64,000 bases of DNA from Aestuariivirga litoralis. Its GTDB lineage: Bacteria; Pseudomonadota; Alphaproteobacteria; Rhizobiales; Aestuariivirgaceae. Shown here one piece after another: positions 9,362 through 18,090 of this stretch. The DNA lies in the NCBI RefSeq assembly GCF_015714715.1, contig NZ_WAHS01000001.1:1178001-1242000 (forward strand), in the 5' to 3' direction. The translations under genes were made by a program, and so were the position numbers. The notes below the pieces were generated by a model. That model did not search any database and was not told the origin of the DNA. It saw only the letters and a list, made by a program, of their open reading frames with translations. Within the stretch, counting starts at the first letter, position 1; each line of letters opens with the position of its first letter.

Positions 9362-9858
9362 TGCCCGCAAAGAAGAAGCCCGCAGCAGCGGCACCGTCAG
9401 AATCCGCCGAGCTCAGCCTCATCCGCAAGCTGGCTGAAATCCTAAATGATACCGGCCTTTCCGAGATCGAGCTGGATCACAAAGGTGCCAAGGTGCGCGT
9501 CAGCAAGACGCTGCATGCTGCCCCGATGGTGCATGTGGCTGCCCCTGCGCATCACGCCCCCTCCTCGCCCACGCCGCATAGCCATGCTGCAACGGCAGCG
9601 CCTGTTGCTGCCGTTGAAATGGCTGGTACGCCGCTGAAATCACCAATGGTAGGCACAGCCTATCTGTCGCCCTCGCCCGAAGCGCCCGCTTTTGCCGCTA
9701 TCGGTTCGATGGTGAAGCAAGGTCAGACCTTGCTGATCATCGAAGCCATGAAGACGATGAACCAGATCGCGGCACCGAAATCCGGCAAGCTGGTGCAAGT
9801 GATGGTGGAGAATGCCCAGCCGGTTGAATTCGGCGAAGTGCTGATGGTGATTGAATAG
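9361..9858 (+). CDS. accB: Biotin carboxyl carrier protein of acetyl-CoA carboxylase
   Basis: Carries the biotin cofactor between biotin carboxylase and carboxyltransferase in the first step of fatty-acid synthesis. The N-terminal region (residues 10-55) is helical and charged, followed by an Ala/Pro/His-rich linker (about 55-85) with several histidines. The C-terminal biotinyl domain has the motif EAMKTMN with biotinyl-lysine K131 (most AccB proteins have EAMKMMN, so Thr replaces Met). PMVGTAYLSPSPEA and PVEFGEVLMVIE are also typical. Length is 165 aa. It lies in an operon with aroQ (1-nt overlap) and accC (3-nt gap). Confidence 0.97.
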   Translation: MPAKKKPAAAAPSESAELSLIRKLAEILNDTGLSEIELDHKGAKVRVSKTLHAAPMVHVAAPAHHAPSSPTPHSHAATAAPVAAVEMAGTPLKSPMVGTAYLSPSPEAPAFAAIGSMVKQGQTLLIIEAMKTMNQIAAPKSGKLVQVMVENAQPVEFGEVLMVIE

Positions 9859-9861
9859 GCG

Positions 9862-11208
9862 ATGTTCGACAAAATCCTCATTGCCAACCGGGGTGAAATT
9901 GCGCTGCGCGTGCTGCGCGCGGCCAAGGAACTCGGCATTCAGACTGTGGCGGTACATTCCACCGCCGATGCCGAGGCCATGCATGTGAAGCTGGCGGATG
10001 AAAGCGTGTGCATCGGCCCGCCGCCTGCCAAGGATTCCTATCTCAATGTCGCGGCGATCGTTTCGGCCTGCGAAATCACCGGGGCAGAAGCGGTGCATCC
10101 GGGTTACGGCTTTCTCTCGGAGAATGCCAAATTCGCCGACATCCTGAAAGCGCACAACATCAAGTTCATTGGCCCCTCGCCCGAGAACATCCGCACCATG
10201 GGTGACAAGATCGAGGCCAAGCGCACGGCAAAAGCTTTGGGCATTCCGGTTGTTCCGGGTTCCGAAGGTGGCGTGGCTGACGTGGCCACCGCGCGCAAGG
10301 TGGCCAAGGACATTGGCTATCCGGTGATCATCAAGGCCACGGCAGGCGGCGGCGGTCGCGGCATGAAAGTGGCGCTGAACGAATCTGAACTCGAGATTGC
10401 CGTTTCGACAGCGCAAAGCGAAGCCAAGGCCGCCTTCGGCAATGGCGAAGTTTATATCGAGAAATATCTGCAGAAGCCGCGTCATATCGAAATCCAGGTT
10501 CTGGGTGACGGGCAAGGCCGTGCGGTGCATCTGGGTGAACGCGATTGTTCGCTGCAGCGCCGCCACCAGAAAATCTGGGAAGAAGCGCATTCCCCTGCCC
10601 TCAACGCCGCCCAGCGCGATGAGATTGGTGGCCGCGTGGCGCGTGCCATGCAGGAGATGAAATATGAAGGTGTGGGCACCATCGAGTTCCTCTACGAGAA
10701 CGGCGAGTTCTATTTTATTGAAATGAACACCCGCCTGCAGGTGGAACATCCGGTGACGGAAGCAATCACCGGGCTTGACCTCGTACAAGAACAGATCCGC
10801 GTGGCTTCGGGCGCAGCGCTGCCTTATGAGCAGAGTGATATTCAATTCTCCGGCCATGCCATTGAGTGCCGCATCAATGCGGAAAACCCGATGACCTTTG
10901 TGCCCTCGCCGGGCCGGGTTGACTCGGTGCATTTCCCCGGTGGGCTTGGCGTGCGTGTCGATAGCGCACTTTATTCCGGCTACCGCATTCCGCCCTATTA
11001 TGACTCGCTGATCGGCAAGCTGATCGTCTCGGGAAAGTCACGCTCGGAATGCTTGATGCGCCTGCGCCGCTGCCTGTCTGAATTTGTGGTCGATGGGGTG
11101 GAAACCACCATTCCGCTGTTCCAGAAATTGCTGGGCGAGCGGGACATCATCGATGGCCATTACGACATCCACTGGCTGGAGAAATACCTGGCCAAGCTGC
11201 AAGCATAG
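9862..11208 (+). CDS. accC: Biotin carboxylase subunit of acetyl-CoA carboxylase
   Basis: ATP-grasp enzyme that carboxylates biotin on AccB using ATP and bicarbonate. Length 448 aa is standard. Visible motifs are ILIANRGEIALRVLRAAKELGI at the N-terminus, HPGYGFLSENAKFA, the Gly-rich ATP loop KATAGGGGRGMK, EKYLQKPRHIEIQ, ERDCSLQRRHQKIWEEAHSP, and FIEMNTRLQVEHPVTE with catalytic Glu/Asn/Arg residues. The start ATG is 3 nt after the accB stop. The gene is followed 12 nt later by aat. Confidence 0.98.
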   Translation: MFDKILIANRGEIALRVLRAAKELGIQTVAVHSTADAEAMHVKLADESVCIGPPPAKDSYLNVAAIVSACEITGAEAVHPGYGFLSENAKFADILKAHNIKFIGPSPENIRTMGDKIEAKRTAKALGIPVVPGSEGGVADVATARKVAKDIGYPVIIKATAGGGGRGMKVALNESELEIAVSTAQSEAKAAFGNGEVYIEKYLQKPRHIEIQVLGDGQGRAVHLGERDCSLQRRHQKIWEEAHSPALNAAQRDEIGGRVARAMQEMKYEGVGTIEFLYENGEFYFIEMNTRLQVEHPVTEAITGLDLVQEQIRVASGAALPYEQSDIQFSGHAIECRINAENPMTFVPSPGRVDSVHFPGGLGVRVDSALYSGYRIPPYYDSLIGKLIVSGKSRSECLMRLRRCLSEFVVDGVETTIPLFQKLLGERDIIDGHYDIHWLEKYLAKLQA

Positions 11209-11220
11209 CGGCTTCTCGCG

Positions 11221-11877
11221 ATGACGGTGATCACGCCACAGGTTCTGCTCAAGGCCTATTCTGTGGGCGTGTTCCCGATGGCGGAGAGTGCTGATGATCC
11301 ATCACTCTATTGGGTAGAGCCGGACGAGCGCGGGCTGATCCCGCTGGATGCCTTTCACATCTCACATTCGCTGAAGAAATCCGTACGCCATGCCGGATTT
11401 GAAATCCGCATAGATACGTCATTTGAACAGGTGATGCGGCGCTGTGCCGAGAAAACGCCGGACCGCGACGAGACCTGGATCAATGAGCGCATCCTCAAGC
11501 TCTATACCCAGCTGCACAGGATGGGCTGCTGCCATTCGGTTGAGGCGTGGCGTGAGGGCGAATTGGTGGGCGGGCTTTATGGCGTGCGCTTGGGCAGCGC
11601 GTTTTTTGGAGAAAGCATGTTCAGCCGTGCCACTGATGCGTCCAAAGTGGCTCTCGTGCATCTGGTTGCACGGCTCAACGCCGGCGGCTTCAACCTGCTG
11701 GATGCGCAGTTCCTGAATTCACATCTGCAGCAATTCGGCTGCTACACACTGAAGAAGCCGCAATACCGCGAGCTGCTAGATCAGGCGATGGATGGCACTG
11801 CGGATTTCTTCGCGTTCAAATCAGATCGTGATCCTGAGGCGGTACTGGCTTTGGCCGCACCGAAAAACCCGGCTTAG
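11221..11877 (+). CDS. aat: Leucyl/phenylalanyl-tRNA--protein transferase
   Basis: N-end-rule enzyme that adds Leu or Phe from aminoacyl-tRNA to proteins with N-terminal Arg or Lys, marking them for ClpAP via ClpS. At 218 aa it has the family size. Motifs include YSVGVFPMAES, WVEPDERGLIPLDAFHISHSL, the central CHSVEAWREGELVGGLYGVRLGSAFFGESMFS and LDAQFLNSHLQQFGCY. It completes the aroQ-accB-accC-aat run and ends in a 4-nt convergent overlap with the DUF2155 gene on the other strand. Confidence 0.97.
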   Translation: MTVITPQVLLKAYSVGVFPMAESADDPSLYWVEPDERGLIPLDAFHISHSLKKSVRHAGFEIRIDTSFEQVMRRCAEKTPDRDETWINERILKLYTQLHRMGCCHSVEAWREGELVGGLYGVRLGSAFFGESMFSRATDASKVALVHLVARLNAGGFNLLDAQFLNSHLQQFGCYTLKKPQYRELLDQAMDGTADFFAFKSDRDPEAVLALAAPKNPA

Positions 11878-12326
11878 TCTGGCGGGGCTTGATCGGCGCT
11901 GTCGTCTTCAGGCGTCTTGCTCGGATCCGGTGGTTGTTCCACTGGCGGCGGCGGCGCGTTCGGGTCGCGGCAGCCGGTCAGCCACACGTCATAGAGCGGG
12001 TGCTCCACCGCGTTGAGGCCGGGGCTTTCGGCAAACATCCAGCCTGAGAAAATACGCTTCCTTGAACCGTCGGTGCGTTCTTCATCGACTTCTACGAAGG
12101 CGACTGTCTTGGGGTCTTCAGTGATCGGGCGCGTGTCACAGGTTTCAGCCTTCACCACCAGACTACCGAATTTCTTTTCTTCGCCAATGTTGGCGTCAAA
12201 GCTTGTCGTCTGGCCCATGATCTTGTCGAGGCCAGAGAACACAGCAATCGGGTTCTGGATGATTTCGGCTGCGGCCGGCCCCGTCAACAGAGCCAGTAAC
12301 GCCAGCGCGCCGGCTTTTGCTTTCAT
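11874..12326 (-). CDS. DUF2155 domain-containing secreted protein
   Basis: Alphaproteobacterial protein of unknown function. It has a signal peptide (MKAKAGALALLALLTGPAAA-E) and a conserved core with VFSGLDKIMGQTTSFD, FGSLVVKAETCDTRP, FVEVDEE, IFSGWMFAESPGLNAVEHPLYDVWLTGC. Two Cys (in AETCDTRP and LTGCRD) could form a disulfide in the periplasm. The C-terminal 30 residues are Pro/Asp-rich and low complexity. Its ATG overlaps the mlaD stop by 4 nt, so it is co-transcribed with NDUFA12 and mlaD. The gene order here is common in Rhizobiales. No function should be assigned beyond envelope localisation. Confidence 0.92.
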   Translation of the reverse strand: MKAKAGALALLALLTGPAAAEIIQNPIAVFSGLDKIMGQTTSFDANIGEEKKFGSLVVKAETCDTRPITEDPKTVAFVEVDEERTDGSRKRIFSGWMFAESPGLNAVEHPLYDVWLTGCRDPNAPPPPVEQPPDPSKTPEDDSADQAPPD

Positions 12327-12940
12327 TGCTTGGGTGGCGTCCCAGAATCTTGGCCATTGTCTTGACCGGCGGCCGGGGCGTCACCCTTCCCCGGAGCTGC
12401 ATCTGGCGCAGGAGCATCAGGTGCAGGTGCAGGTGCGGTCGCATCAGGCGCCGGAGCTGGAGCAGCAGGTGCTGCGCCATCGGCAGGCTTGGAACTGCCC
12501 TTGGACGAGAACATCGCCTGGCTGATAAGCGACCAGATATCGACAGCACCCTGGGTGTAAGAAATCTCGCCACCGTCAACAAGCTTGGTATCTGAGCCAC
12601 CTGGATCGAGAGCCACGAATGTCGCGCCCAACAGACCTTCAGAGGTGACCTTGGCTGACGTATCATCAGCCAGCTGCACGTTAGGCTGCAACAACATGTC
12701 CACGCGGGCCTGATAGGATTTAGGGTCCAGCGTCTGGCTGACAACCGTGCCTACCTTGATACCCGCCACGCGCACATCAGTGCCGACATTCACGCCCGAC
12801 GCATTGTCGAATTGCGCCAGCACATGATAGCCGCCACCCGGCCCGCCAAGGCCTGCGCCATGATAGGCGAAGAAAAAGAAAATCGCCGCCACGGCAATCA
12901 CCGCAGCGCCTACCAGCGTCTCTAAGGCATTGGCCTTCAT
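12323..12940 (-). CDS. mlaD: MlaD-family (MCE domain) lipid-transport protein
   Basis: Membrane-anchored MCE-domain protein of the Mla pathway, which moves phospholipids between the outer and inner membranes. A single N-terminal transmembrane helix (ETLVGAAVIAVAAIFFFFAYHG) precedes the MCE domain (about residues 38-120) with FDNASGVNVGTDVRVAGIKVGTV and SEGLLGATFVALDPGG. The last 60 residues are an Ala/Pro/Asp low-complexity tail (APAPDATAPAPAPDAP type), unusual for MlaD and probably disordered. It overlaps both neighbours by 4 nt. The ATPase (mlaF) and permease (mlaE) are not in this window, as is usual when this gene sits beside NDUFA12. Confidence 0.93.
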   Translation of the reverse strand: MKANALETLVGAAVIAVAAIFFFFAYHGAGLGGPGGGYHVLAQFDNASGVNVGTDVRVAGIKVGTVVSQTLDPKSYQARVDMLLQPNVQLADDTSAKVTSEGLLGATFVALDPGGSDTKLVDGGEISYTQGAVDIWSLISQAMFSSKGSSKPADGAAPAAPAPAPDATAPAPAPDAPAPDAAPGKGDAPAAGQDNGQDSGTPPKQ

Positions 12941-13335
12941 TCCGGGCGCCAGGCCTTGTAGTCAGGCACGCGCTTCATCGGCTTGCCGCCCACAGCGATA
13001 GAGCCCGGCGGATGATAGGCACCAGATGTGCCCGTCAGATTTTCCTGATGCGGCTTCTGCCACTCACGCGGTGCGTAATTTTCCTGCACGGGAGCAACAT
13101 CGACGCGGTGATGCAGCCAGCCATGCCAGCCGGGGCCGACCTTGGAGCCATCGGAATAGCCCTTGTAGATCACCCAGCGGCGTTCCGGAATCGAGTCCGG
13201 CACGGCGGACTTGGCCTTGTAGTAACGGTTGCCCAGTTCGTCTTCACCGACGAAGGTTCCCTTACGCCACGTATAGAAGCGGGTGTTCAAGCTTTGGCCG
13301 TTCCACCAGGTGAAAATCTGCTTCAAAAACTGCAT
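12937..13335 (-). CDS. NDUFA12/B17.2-type accessory subunit of NADH:ubiquinone oxidoreductase
   Basis: Supernumerary complex I subunit shared by alphaproteobacteria and mitochondria, peripheral at the matrix or cytoplasmic arm. At 132 aa it shows the family signature: NTRFYTWRKGTFVGEDELGNRYYK, RRWVIYKGYSDGSKVGPGWHGWLHHRVDVAP and the Pro-rich NYAPREWQKPHQENLTGTSGAYHPPGS. It is first in the NDUFA12-mlaD-DUF2155 transcription unit. The other nuo genes are elsewhere, as normally found. Its presence is one of the best indicators that the host is an alphaproteobacterium. Confidence 0.96.
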   Translation of the reverse strand: MQFLKQIFTWWNGQSLNTRFYTWRKGTFVGEDELGNRYYKAKSAVPDSIPERRWVIYKGYSDGSKVGPGWHGWLHHRVDVAPVQENYAPREWQKPHQENLTGTSGAYHPPGSIAVGGKPMKRVPDYKAWRPE

Positions 13336-13390
13336 GCGAGGGACTCTGTTGATTGCGCCGCAATATGCCGGAAGGCAGGCTCAAGTTCAA

Positions 13391-15394
13391 TCAGGATTTG
13401 GGCCTCAATATGGTCACCACCTGCCCGCCCACGCTCAATGAACCTACCGTTTCCACGCGCGGATCGGCCTTCAACTTGTCGATCATCGCCTGCACATCAG
13501 CAGGCGCTGCGGCACGGTCGCTGGGCACCGCAAACAGGCCCACGCTGCGTTTCACAGATTCGTGGGTAATGCCCACCAGATAGACGCGGTAATTGCCGGT
13601 CGTGTCAGTGACCACAGTGTTGGACTGGAAAGCGCGCAGCACGTTGCGGGTGTTTGGCACGGTTGGATCCGGCACGCTCGCCGTCATCTTGGCGCGCAAG
13701 CCTTCATGCACGGCAGGATTTGGGGCGAGTGCGTCCAGCTGCGAGTCCGGGCTCAAGTAAGGCAAAGCATCTTTCCAGCCCCAGCGGTTCCACACCGTGT
13801 AATTTTCGCCTGCGATAATGTCTTGCAAGGCGGCCACTGGGCCTATCCAATGCAGCACAAAAATATCGCTGGGCCGGCCCGCCAGATTGATGCGCTGGCC
13901 GGGCACATTGGTCCAACCCTTGGCCATGTAATCTTCAATCGAATAGGTCGCGATCTTGTTGACCGGCTGGTAGCGTTCCAGGCGGCGTTCAAAGCCGCGG
14001 TCGCTGTCAATGCCAGTAGCGATCAGCAAGGTCGCCACCGAAACCGCAAGCAGCGCCAGCGGGCGAAAGCGACCAAAGGAAATGGTGGTCACTGCCACTG
14101 AGAACAGCACCACAATGATGCTGGCGATCAGTATGCCGCCCAGAATATCGCTCAGCCAATTGACGCCCAGATAGAGTCTGGAAAAGGCAATGGCGATCAC
14201 CAGCATGGCAAGGCAGGCGGCGATCAGCGCCTGCGTCCAGCGCTGCAAGCCGCGCGAGGTGATGACGGCGAGCGTGCCGAACACTGTGCCCGCCATCAAG
14301 ACATGTGGCGAGGGAAAGCGAAAATCAGATCGCAGTGAACCCAACCCCGGTGCGGGCGTGCCAAAAGAAAACGCCAATGTGACGATCTTGGCCGCCACGA
14401 CCGCGGCCAACATGGCAGCGGCGGCGCGCCAGTTGCGGCGAAACGCCATCCACAGGATGGGAACCAGAGCCACCGCATAGAGCACATATTCATCGCCCAG
14501 CATGGTGACGCGCACGAAGATTTCATCGCCGGGCACCGAGCGCAGTTCACTGAAGAAATTGAATAGCGCAAAATCAAAATCACCCACCGCATGGCGGATC
14601 AACAGGCCGGAGACCAAATCGATCAGGCCCACAATGGCGGCGAGGCCCAGAATGATGAAGAGCAGTAGAAGCACGGAGTTGGGATTGTCTGGCGCCATTA
14701 CGCGGCCGAAGCGGCGCACCGAACGGAAGCGGCTCTCTCCCGCCCAACCAGCAATCTTGCGCTGCACCGCCTTGCGATAAGGCGTGAGGCTTTGTGCCAG
14801 CAGGCGCACCAGCCAGCCCGCAACAGCGAGAATGGCAAGCAGAACGAGCAGCACCACAAGCAGGCGCCCACTGAGTTCACCTGCCAGCGACAATGCATGG
14901 CCGAGGAGAACGCCAGGCAACAGATGCATCAGCGACCAGAAAATGCCCGAGGTGATATTGACCATCAGGAAGAACGCTTCGCCCATGCCCAGCATGCCGG
15001 CGATTCCTGGCACCACGGCTTTAACGCCGGGCACGAAGCGGCCAATGGCAATGGATTTGCCGCCATGCTGCTTCACGTAGGCTTCGCCCTTGGCCAGCAA
15101 TTGCGGATAGTTCTTGAGCGGCCACATGGTTTTCAGCCGGTCACCAAAAAACCGCCCGGCCCAGAAAGACAGCTGGTCACCCACAATGCAACCGAGTGTC
15201 GTGGCGGCCATAACGGGCCAGAAATCCAGCTTGCCGGCACCCACCAGCGTGCCCGCACCTACGAGGACAGCAGTTGAGGGCACGAACAGCCCGATCACCA
15301 GCAGGGCTTCACCCATGGAGATCAGGAAGACGATAATGAGAGCCCAGCTGGGATGCTGCGCGAAATAATCGAGATAGGGCTGAATCTGGTCCAT
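13391..15394 (-). CDS. DedA / PAP2-like / LssY-C fusion membrane protein with degenerate PAP2 motifs
   Basis: Large (667 aa) polytopic inner-membrane protein. Residues 1-200 are a DedA (SNARE-associated) domain: GEALLVIGLFVPSTAVLVGAG, GDQLSFWAGRFFGDR, GRFVPGVKAVVPGIAGMLGM. Residues about 240-440 follow the PAP2 phosphatase layout, but key residues are changed. The usual GRPRP is FGTPAP, PSGH is PSPH, and SRxxxxxHxxxD is SRLYLGVNWLSD, with Asn412 in place of the nucleophilic His. Residues about 465-667 match an LssY_C-type domain (ATYSIEDYMAKGW..., VLHWIGPVAALQDII, NVLRAFQSNTVV). DedA-PAP2-LssY fusions are known, possibly in lipid transport and dephosphorylation. This copy is likely inactive as a PAP2 phosphatase, though the DedA part may still work. 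Confidence 0.88.
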   Translation of the reverse strand: MDQIQPYLDYFAQHPSWALIIVFLISMGEALLVIGLFVPSTAVLVGAGTLVGAGKLDFWPVMAATTLGCIVGDQLSFWAGRFFGDRLKTMWPLKNYPQLLAKGEAYVKQHGGKSIAIGRFVPGVKAVVPGIAGMLGMGEAFFLMVNITSGIFWSLMHLLPGVLLGHALSLAGELSGRLLVVLLVLLAILAVAGWLVRLLAQSLTPYRKAVQRKIAGWAGESRFRSVRRFGRVMAPDNPNSVLLLLFIILGLAAIVGLIDLVSGLLIRHAVGDFDFALFNFFSELRSVPGDEIFVRVTMLGDEYVLYAVALVPILWMAFRRNWRAAAAMLAAVVAAKIVTLAFSFGTPAPGLGSLRSDFRFPSPHVLMAGTVFGTLAVITSRGLQRWTQALIAACLAMLVIAIAFSRLYLGVNWLSDILGGILIASIIVVLFSVAVTTISFGRFRPLALLAVSVATLLIATGIDSDRGFERRLERYQPVNKIATYSIEDYMAKGWTNVPGQRINLAGRPSDIFVLHWIGPVAALQDIIAGENYTVWNRWGWKDALPYLSPDSQLDALAPNPAVHEGLRAKMTASVPDPTVPNTRNVLRAFQSNTVVTDTTGNYRVYLVGITHESVKRSVGLFAVPSDRAAAPADVQAMIDKLKADPRVETVGSLSVGGQVVTILRPKS

Positions 15395-15498
15395 TAAAAA
15401 CGCTAGGCTTGCTTCTTATTCGTGGTTGACGTCATAGGTAGGTGAGAATTGCGGCAATTTCCATCCTTACCTTTTAGACATCTGATTGGAGTGTTTTC

Positions 15499-16257
15499 GT
15501 GGAGCTTTGGACGGTGGCCCTACTGATTGTGGCAGGCATATTGGGCGGGCTTGCCAATTCAATGGCAGGTGGTGCTTCGCTTTTCACTTTTCCAGCGATG
15601 CTGTTCATCGGCCTGCCCCCGGTCACCGCCAATGCCACCAACAGTTTTGCATTATTGCCCGGCAATTCACTCGGTGCGATTGCGGACCGTGAAAGTTTTC
15701 CACCCCGCACGGCGCTGTTCTGGGCAGCAATCGCGTTGGCGGTTGCAGGTGGGCTATGTGGTGCGATTCTTTTGCTCGCAACATCGGCGCGCGTGTTCGC
15801 CCTGCTGGTCCCTGCCCTGATCGGTGCCGCGACCTTGATCTTCACTTTCTCCAAGCAGATTCGCTTGGGGCTTTCGGCCTTGATGGAGGGTGAGGCACAT
15901 CCGACGCTGCGGCTGGTGCTGCTGTTCATCGCCGCAATCTATAATGGCTATTTCGGCGCTGGCGTGGGCGTCATCTTCCTTGCCACGCTGGCCGCCACTG
16001 GGCATGAAACTTTACGCACAACCAATGCCTTCAAGAATGCGCTGACCTTCATGTCGAATATCGGCGGTGTGGTGATCTATCTATTTTCCGGTGCGATTTC
16101 GTTTCATCACGGGCTGATCATGATGATCGGTGCCGGTATCGGCGGATTGTCGGGCGGCAAGCTTGTCAAAGTGCTGCCGCCGCAACTGGTGCGTGGCATC
16201 ATCACCGCCTGCGGCTGTGTGATGACGCTGGTTTATGTTTATCGTTTCTGGCTGTAG
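15499..16257 (+). CDS. TauE/SafE (TSUP) family membrane transporter
   Basis: Predicted anion exporter or permease of the sulfite exporter TauE/SafE family; substrate unknown (sulfite, sulfoacetate and related organosulfur compounds are transported by relatives). GTG start at 15499 with GGAG 8 nt upstream. At 252 aa it shows seven to eight hydrophobic helices. The two repeats of the family carry GGLANSMAGGASLFTFPAM near the N-terminus and IYNGYFGAGVGVIFLATLAATG in the middle. It stands alone, and its 3' end overlaps the 3' end of psuG by 19 nt. No sulfur-metabolism neighbour helps to name a substrate. Confidence 0.9.
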   Translation: MELWTVALLIVAGILGGLANSMAGGASLFTFPAMLFIGLPPVTANATNSFALLPGNSLGAIADRESFPPRTALFWAAIALAVAGGLCGAILLLATSARVFALLVPALIGAATLIFTFSKQIRLGLSALMEGEAHPTLRLVLLFIAAIYNGYFGAGVGVIFLATLAATGHETLRTTNAFKNALTFMSNIGGVVIYLFSGAISFHHGLIMMIGAGIGGLSGGKLVKVLPPQLVRGIITACGCVMTLVYVYRFWL

Positions 16258-17150
16258 GCCACGGCGATCCGCGCCGCCACAACGGCGTTGTTTTCCACCA
16301 AAGCGATATTAGCCTTCAGCGAACGGCCCTGGGTGGCCTCGGCCAGATGCTTGAGCAGGAAAGGCGTGGTTTCCTTGCCGGAGATGTTCTTGCGCTTGGC
16401 CGCAGTGAGAGCTTTCTCAATCACCGGCGAGATTTCGGATGACGGAATTTCCGCTTCAGCCTGAATGGGGTTGGCGACGACGACACCGCCCTGCAGGCCC
16501 ATCTTCCATTTGGCCTTCATCAACTGGGCCACTTCCTTGGGCGAGTCCATCCGCATCGGAACCTTGAAACCGGATTTGCGCGAATAGAAGGCAGGAAATT
16601 CATCGGTGCCATAGCCCACAACGGGAACGCCCAATGTTTCGAGCTTTTCCAGCGTGAGGCCGAGATCCAGAATCGCTTTGGCGCCCGCCGTCACCACCGC
16701 CACATTGCTGGTGGCAAATTCGGTGAGATCGGCGGAAACGTCGAAAGTTTCTTCAGCACCGCGATGCACACCGCCAATGCCGCCCGTCGCAAACACCGCG
16801 ATGCCCGCCAGTGCGGCAATGCACATGGTCGAGGCGACGGTCGTCGCACCGCTCATGCCCTTGGCCACGACAAAAGGCAGATCACGGGTGGAGACTTTCA
16901 TCACCTCGGTACCGTGCTGCGACAGATGGATCAATTCTTCGAAGTTGAGGCCTGCGCGCAATTCGCCGTCGATAATGGCGATGGTAGCCGGCGTTGCGCC
17001 ATTCATCTTGATCAGCGCTTCGACCTTTTCGGCCATTTCCAGATTCTGCGGAAAGGGCATGCCATGGGCGATGATGGTCGATTCGAGCGCCACGACGGGA
17101 CCTCCGCGTTGCAAAGCACTTTTTACGGGCGCGCTGAATTTGACTTTCAT
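16239..17150 (-). CDS. psuG: Pseudouridine-5'-phosphate glycosidase
   Basis: Cytoplasmic enzyme that cleaves the C-C glycosidic bond of pseudouridine 5'-phosphate to uracil and ribose 5-phosphate, using Mn2+. At 303 aa it has the family length and motifs: GPVVALESTIIAHGMPFPQNLEMA, IAIIDGELRAGL, KVSTRDLPFVVAKGMSGATTVASTM, FATGGIGGVHRGAEETFDVSADLTE, VGYGTDEFPAFY and VVANPIQAEAEI. Its start overlaps the psuK stop by 4 nt (ATGA type), so the kinase and the glycosidase are co-translated and form the full pseudouridine degradation route. Confidence 0.97.
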   Translation of the reverse strand: MKVKFSAPVKSALQRGGPVVALESTIIAHGMPFPQNLEMAEKVEALIKMNGATPATIAIIDGELRAGLNFEELIHLSQHGTEVMKVSTRDLPFVVAKGMSGATTVASTMCIAALAGIAVFATGGIGGVHRGAEETFDVSADLTEFATSNVAVVTAGAKAILDLGLTLEKLETLGVPVVGYGTDEFPAFYSRKSGFKVPMRMDSPKEVAQLMKAKWKMGLQGGVVVANPIQAEAEIPSSEISPVIEKALTAAKRKNISGKETTPFLLKHLAEATQGRSLKANIALVENNAVVAARIAVAYSQKR

Positions 17151-18013
17151 GGTCCCACCAATGTTGAAAACTCTGACGCGATGACCTGCGCGGCCGCGCG
17201 CTGACCGAGTGCTGCGGCTTCAGCCAAAGAAAGGTTCTGCATCAAACCAGCGACCAGACCTGCGGTCGCGGCGTCCCCTGCCCCTGTCACGTCAACAATT
17301 CCCCTTGCCTGACTGGGTACATGATGCATCACGCTGCCGTCAAATGCATAAGCACCTTTGGCTCCATGGTGAATGATCAAGCTTAAGAGCCCGGCGCGCT
17401 GCAGCGCTTGCGCGGCGGCCAGCGGATCGGATTTTCCGGTCAATGCGATCATCTGGTCCAGGTTGGGCGTGGCGAGAAAAATCTCATGGGCTTCAAGAAG
17501 TGCCGTGAGCTTCTGGCTCTTTGAAACCGACACAGGTTCAACGATCATCTTGCCGCCTGCCATGCTGGCAATCGCATCCAATGTATCGAGTCGGAGATTG
17601 CAATCCGCCACAATGTAGCGGCTGGCGGCAAGGCTTTCTGCGTGCTTGGCGATCACTGCAGGTGTGAGCTCTTCGAGGGCGGCCATATCTGAAGCGGCAG
17701 TGACCAATTCACCGGAGGTGTCCAGCACGGCGAGGTAAACGCCGGTCGGGCCTTCCAACTTAATGACGGGAGAGACATCGACGCCCATGACCTTCGTCGC
17801 CGCCAATACGGTCTCGCCGTGGGCATCATTGCCGATCACACTGAGAAGGCGCGTCGGCACGCCGAGTACCGCAAGGTTATGTGCGATGTTGCGGCCCACA
17901 CCGCCGGGCTTCGAACTGATCAGCGCCGGATTCGAAGTCGCGGCAACATGGGGGCCAAGTGTCTTGGCCTTGATATCCAAATTGATGCCCCCGATCACCA
18001 GAACGCCGTCCAT
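17147..18013 (-). CDS. psuK: PfkB-family carbohydrate kinase, probable pseudouridine kinase
   Basis: Ribokinase-fold kinase expected to phosphorylate pseudouridine to pseudouridine 5'-phosphate, the substrate of PsuG. PfkB signature 1 region: SKPGGVGRNIAHNLAVLGVPTRLLSVIGNDAHGE. Signature 2: VDVTGAGDAATAGLVAGL, with the GAGD anion hole and catalytic Asp. N-terminus VLVIGGINLDIKAK is the sugar-binding lid region. Length 288 aa. Function as a pseudouridine kinase is taken from the overlapping psuG gene, since PfkB members are hard to tell apart by sequence alone. The ATG at 18013 lies directly downstream of a strong hairpin. Confidence 0.93.
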   Translation of the reverse strand: MDGVLVIGGINLDIKAKTLGPHVAATSNPALISSKPGGVGRNIAHNLAVLGVPTRLLSVIGNDAHGETVLAATKVMGVDVSPVIKLEGPTGVYLAVLDTSGELVTAASDMAALEELTPAVIAKHAESLAASRYIVADCNLRLDTLDAIASMAGGKMIVEPVSVSKSQKLTALLEAHEIFLATPNLDQMIALTGKSDPLAAAQALQRAGLLSLIIHHGAKGAYAFDGSVMHHVPSQARGIVDVTGAGDAATAGLVAGLMQNLSLAEAAALGQRAAAQVIASEFSTLVGP

Positions 18014-18034
18014 GGGTTGTGATCCTAGCGCAGA

Positions 18035-18067
18035 ATTCCTTCCGGTGGTATGACTACCGGAAGGAAT
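18035..18067 (-). terminator. Strong hairpin between mttB-like gene and psuK
   Basis: Perfect 12-bp stem ATTCCTTCCGGT / ACCGGAAGGAAT with a 9-nt loop, 24 nt after the stop codon of the upstream minus-strand mttB-like gene and 22 nt before psuK. Read on the minus strand only two T follow the stem; on the plus strand CTTTTT follows. It probably separates the mttB-like transcript from psuGK. Confidence 0.6.
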
Positions 18068-18090
18068 CTTTTTATTTCAACAGGTTGGAC

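Noticed and set aside
9640-10932. Minus-strand open frame of 430 codons
   Set aside because: Shadow of accB and accC, which are certain genes on the other strand.
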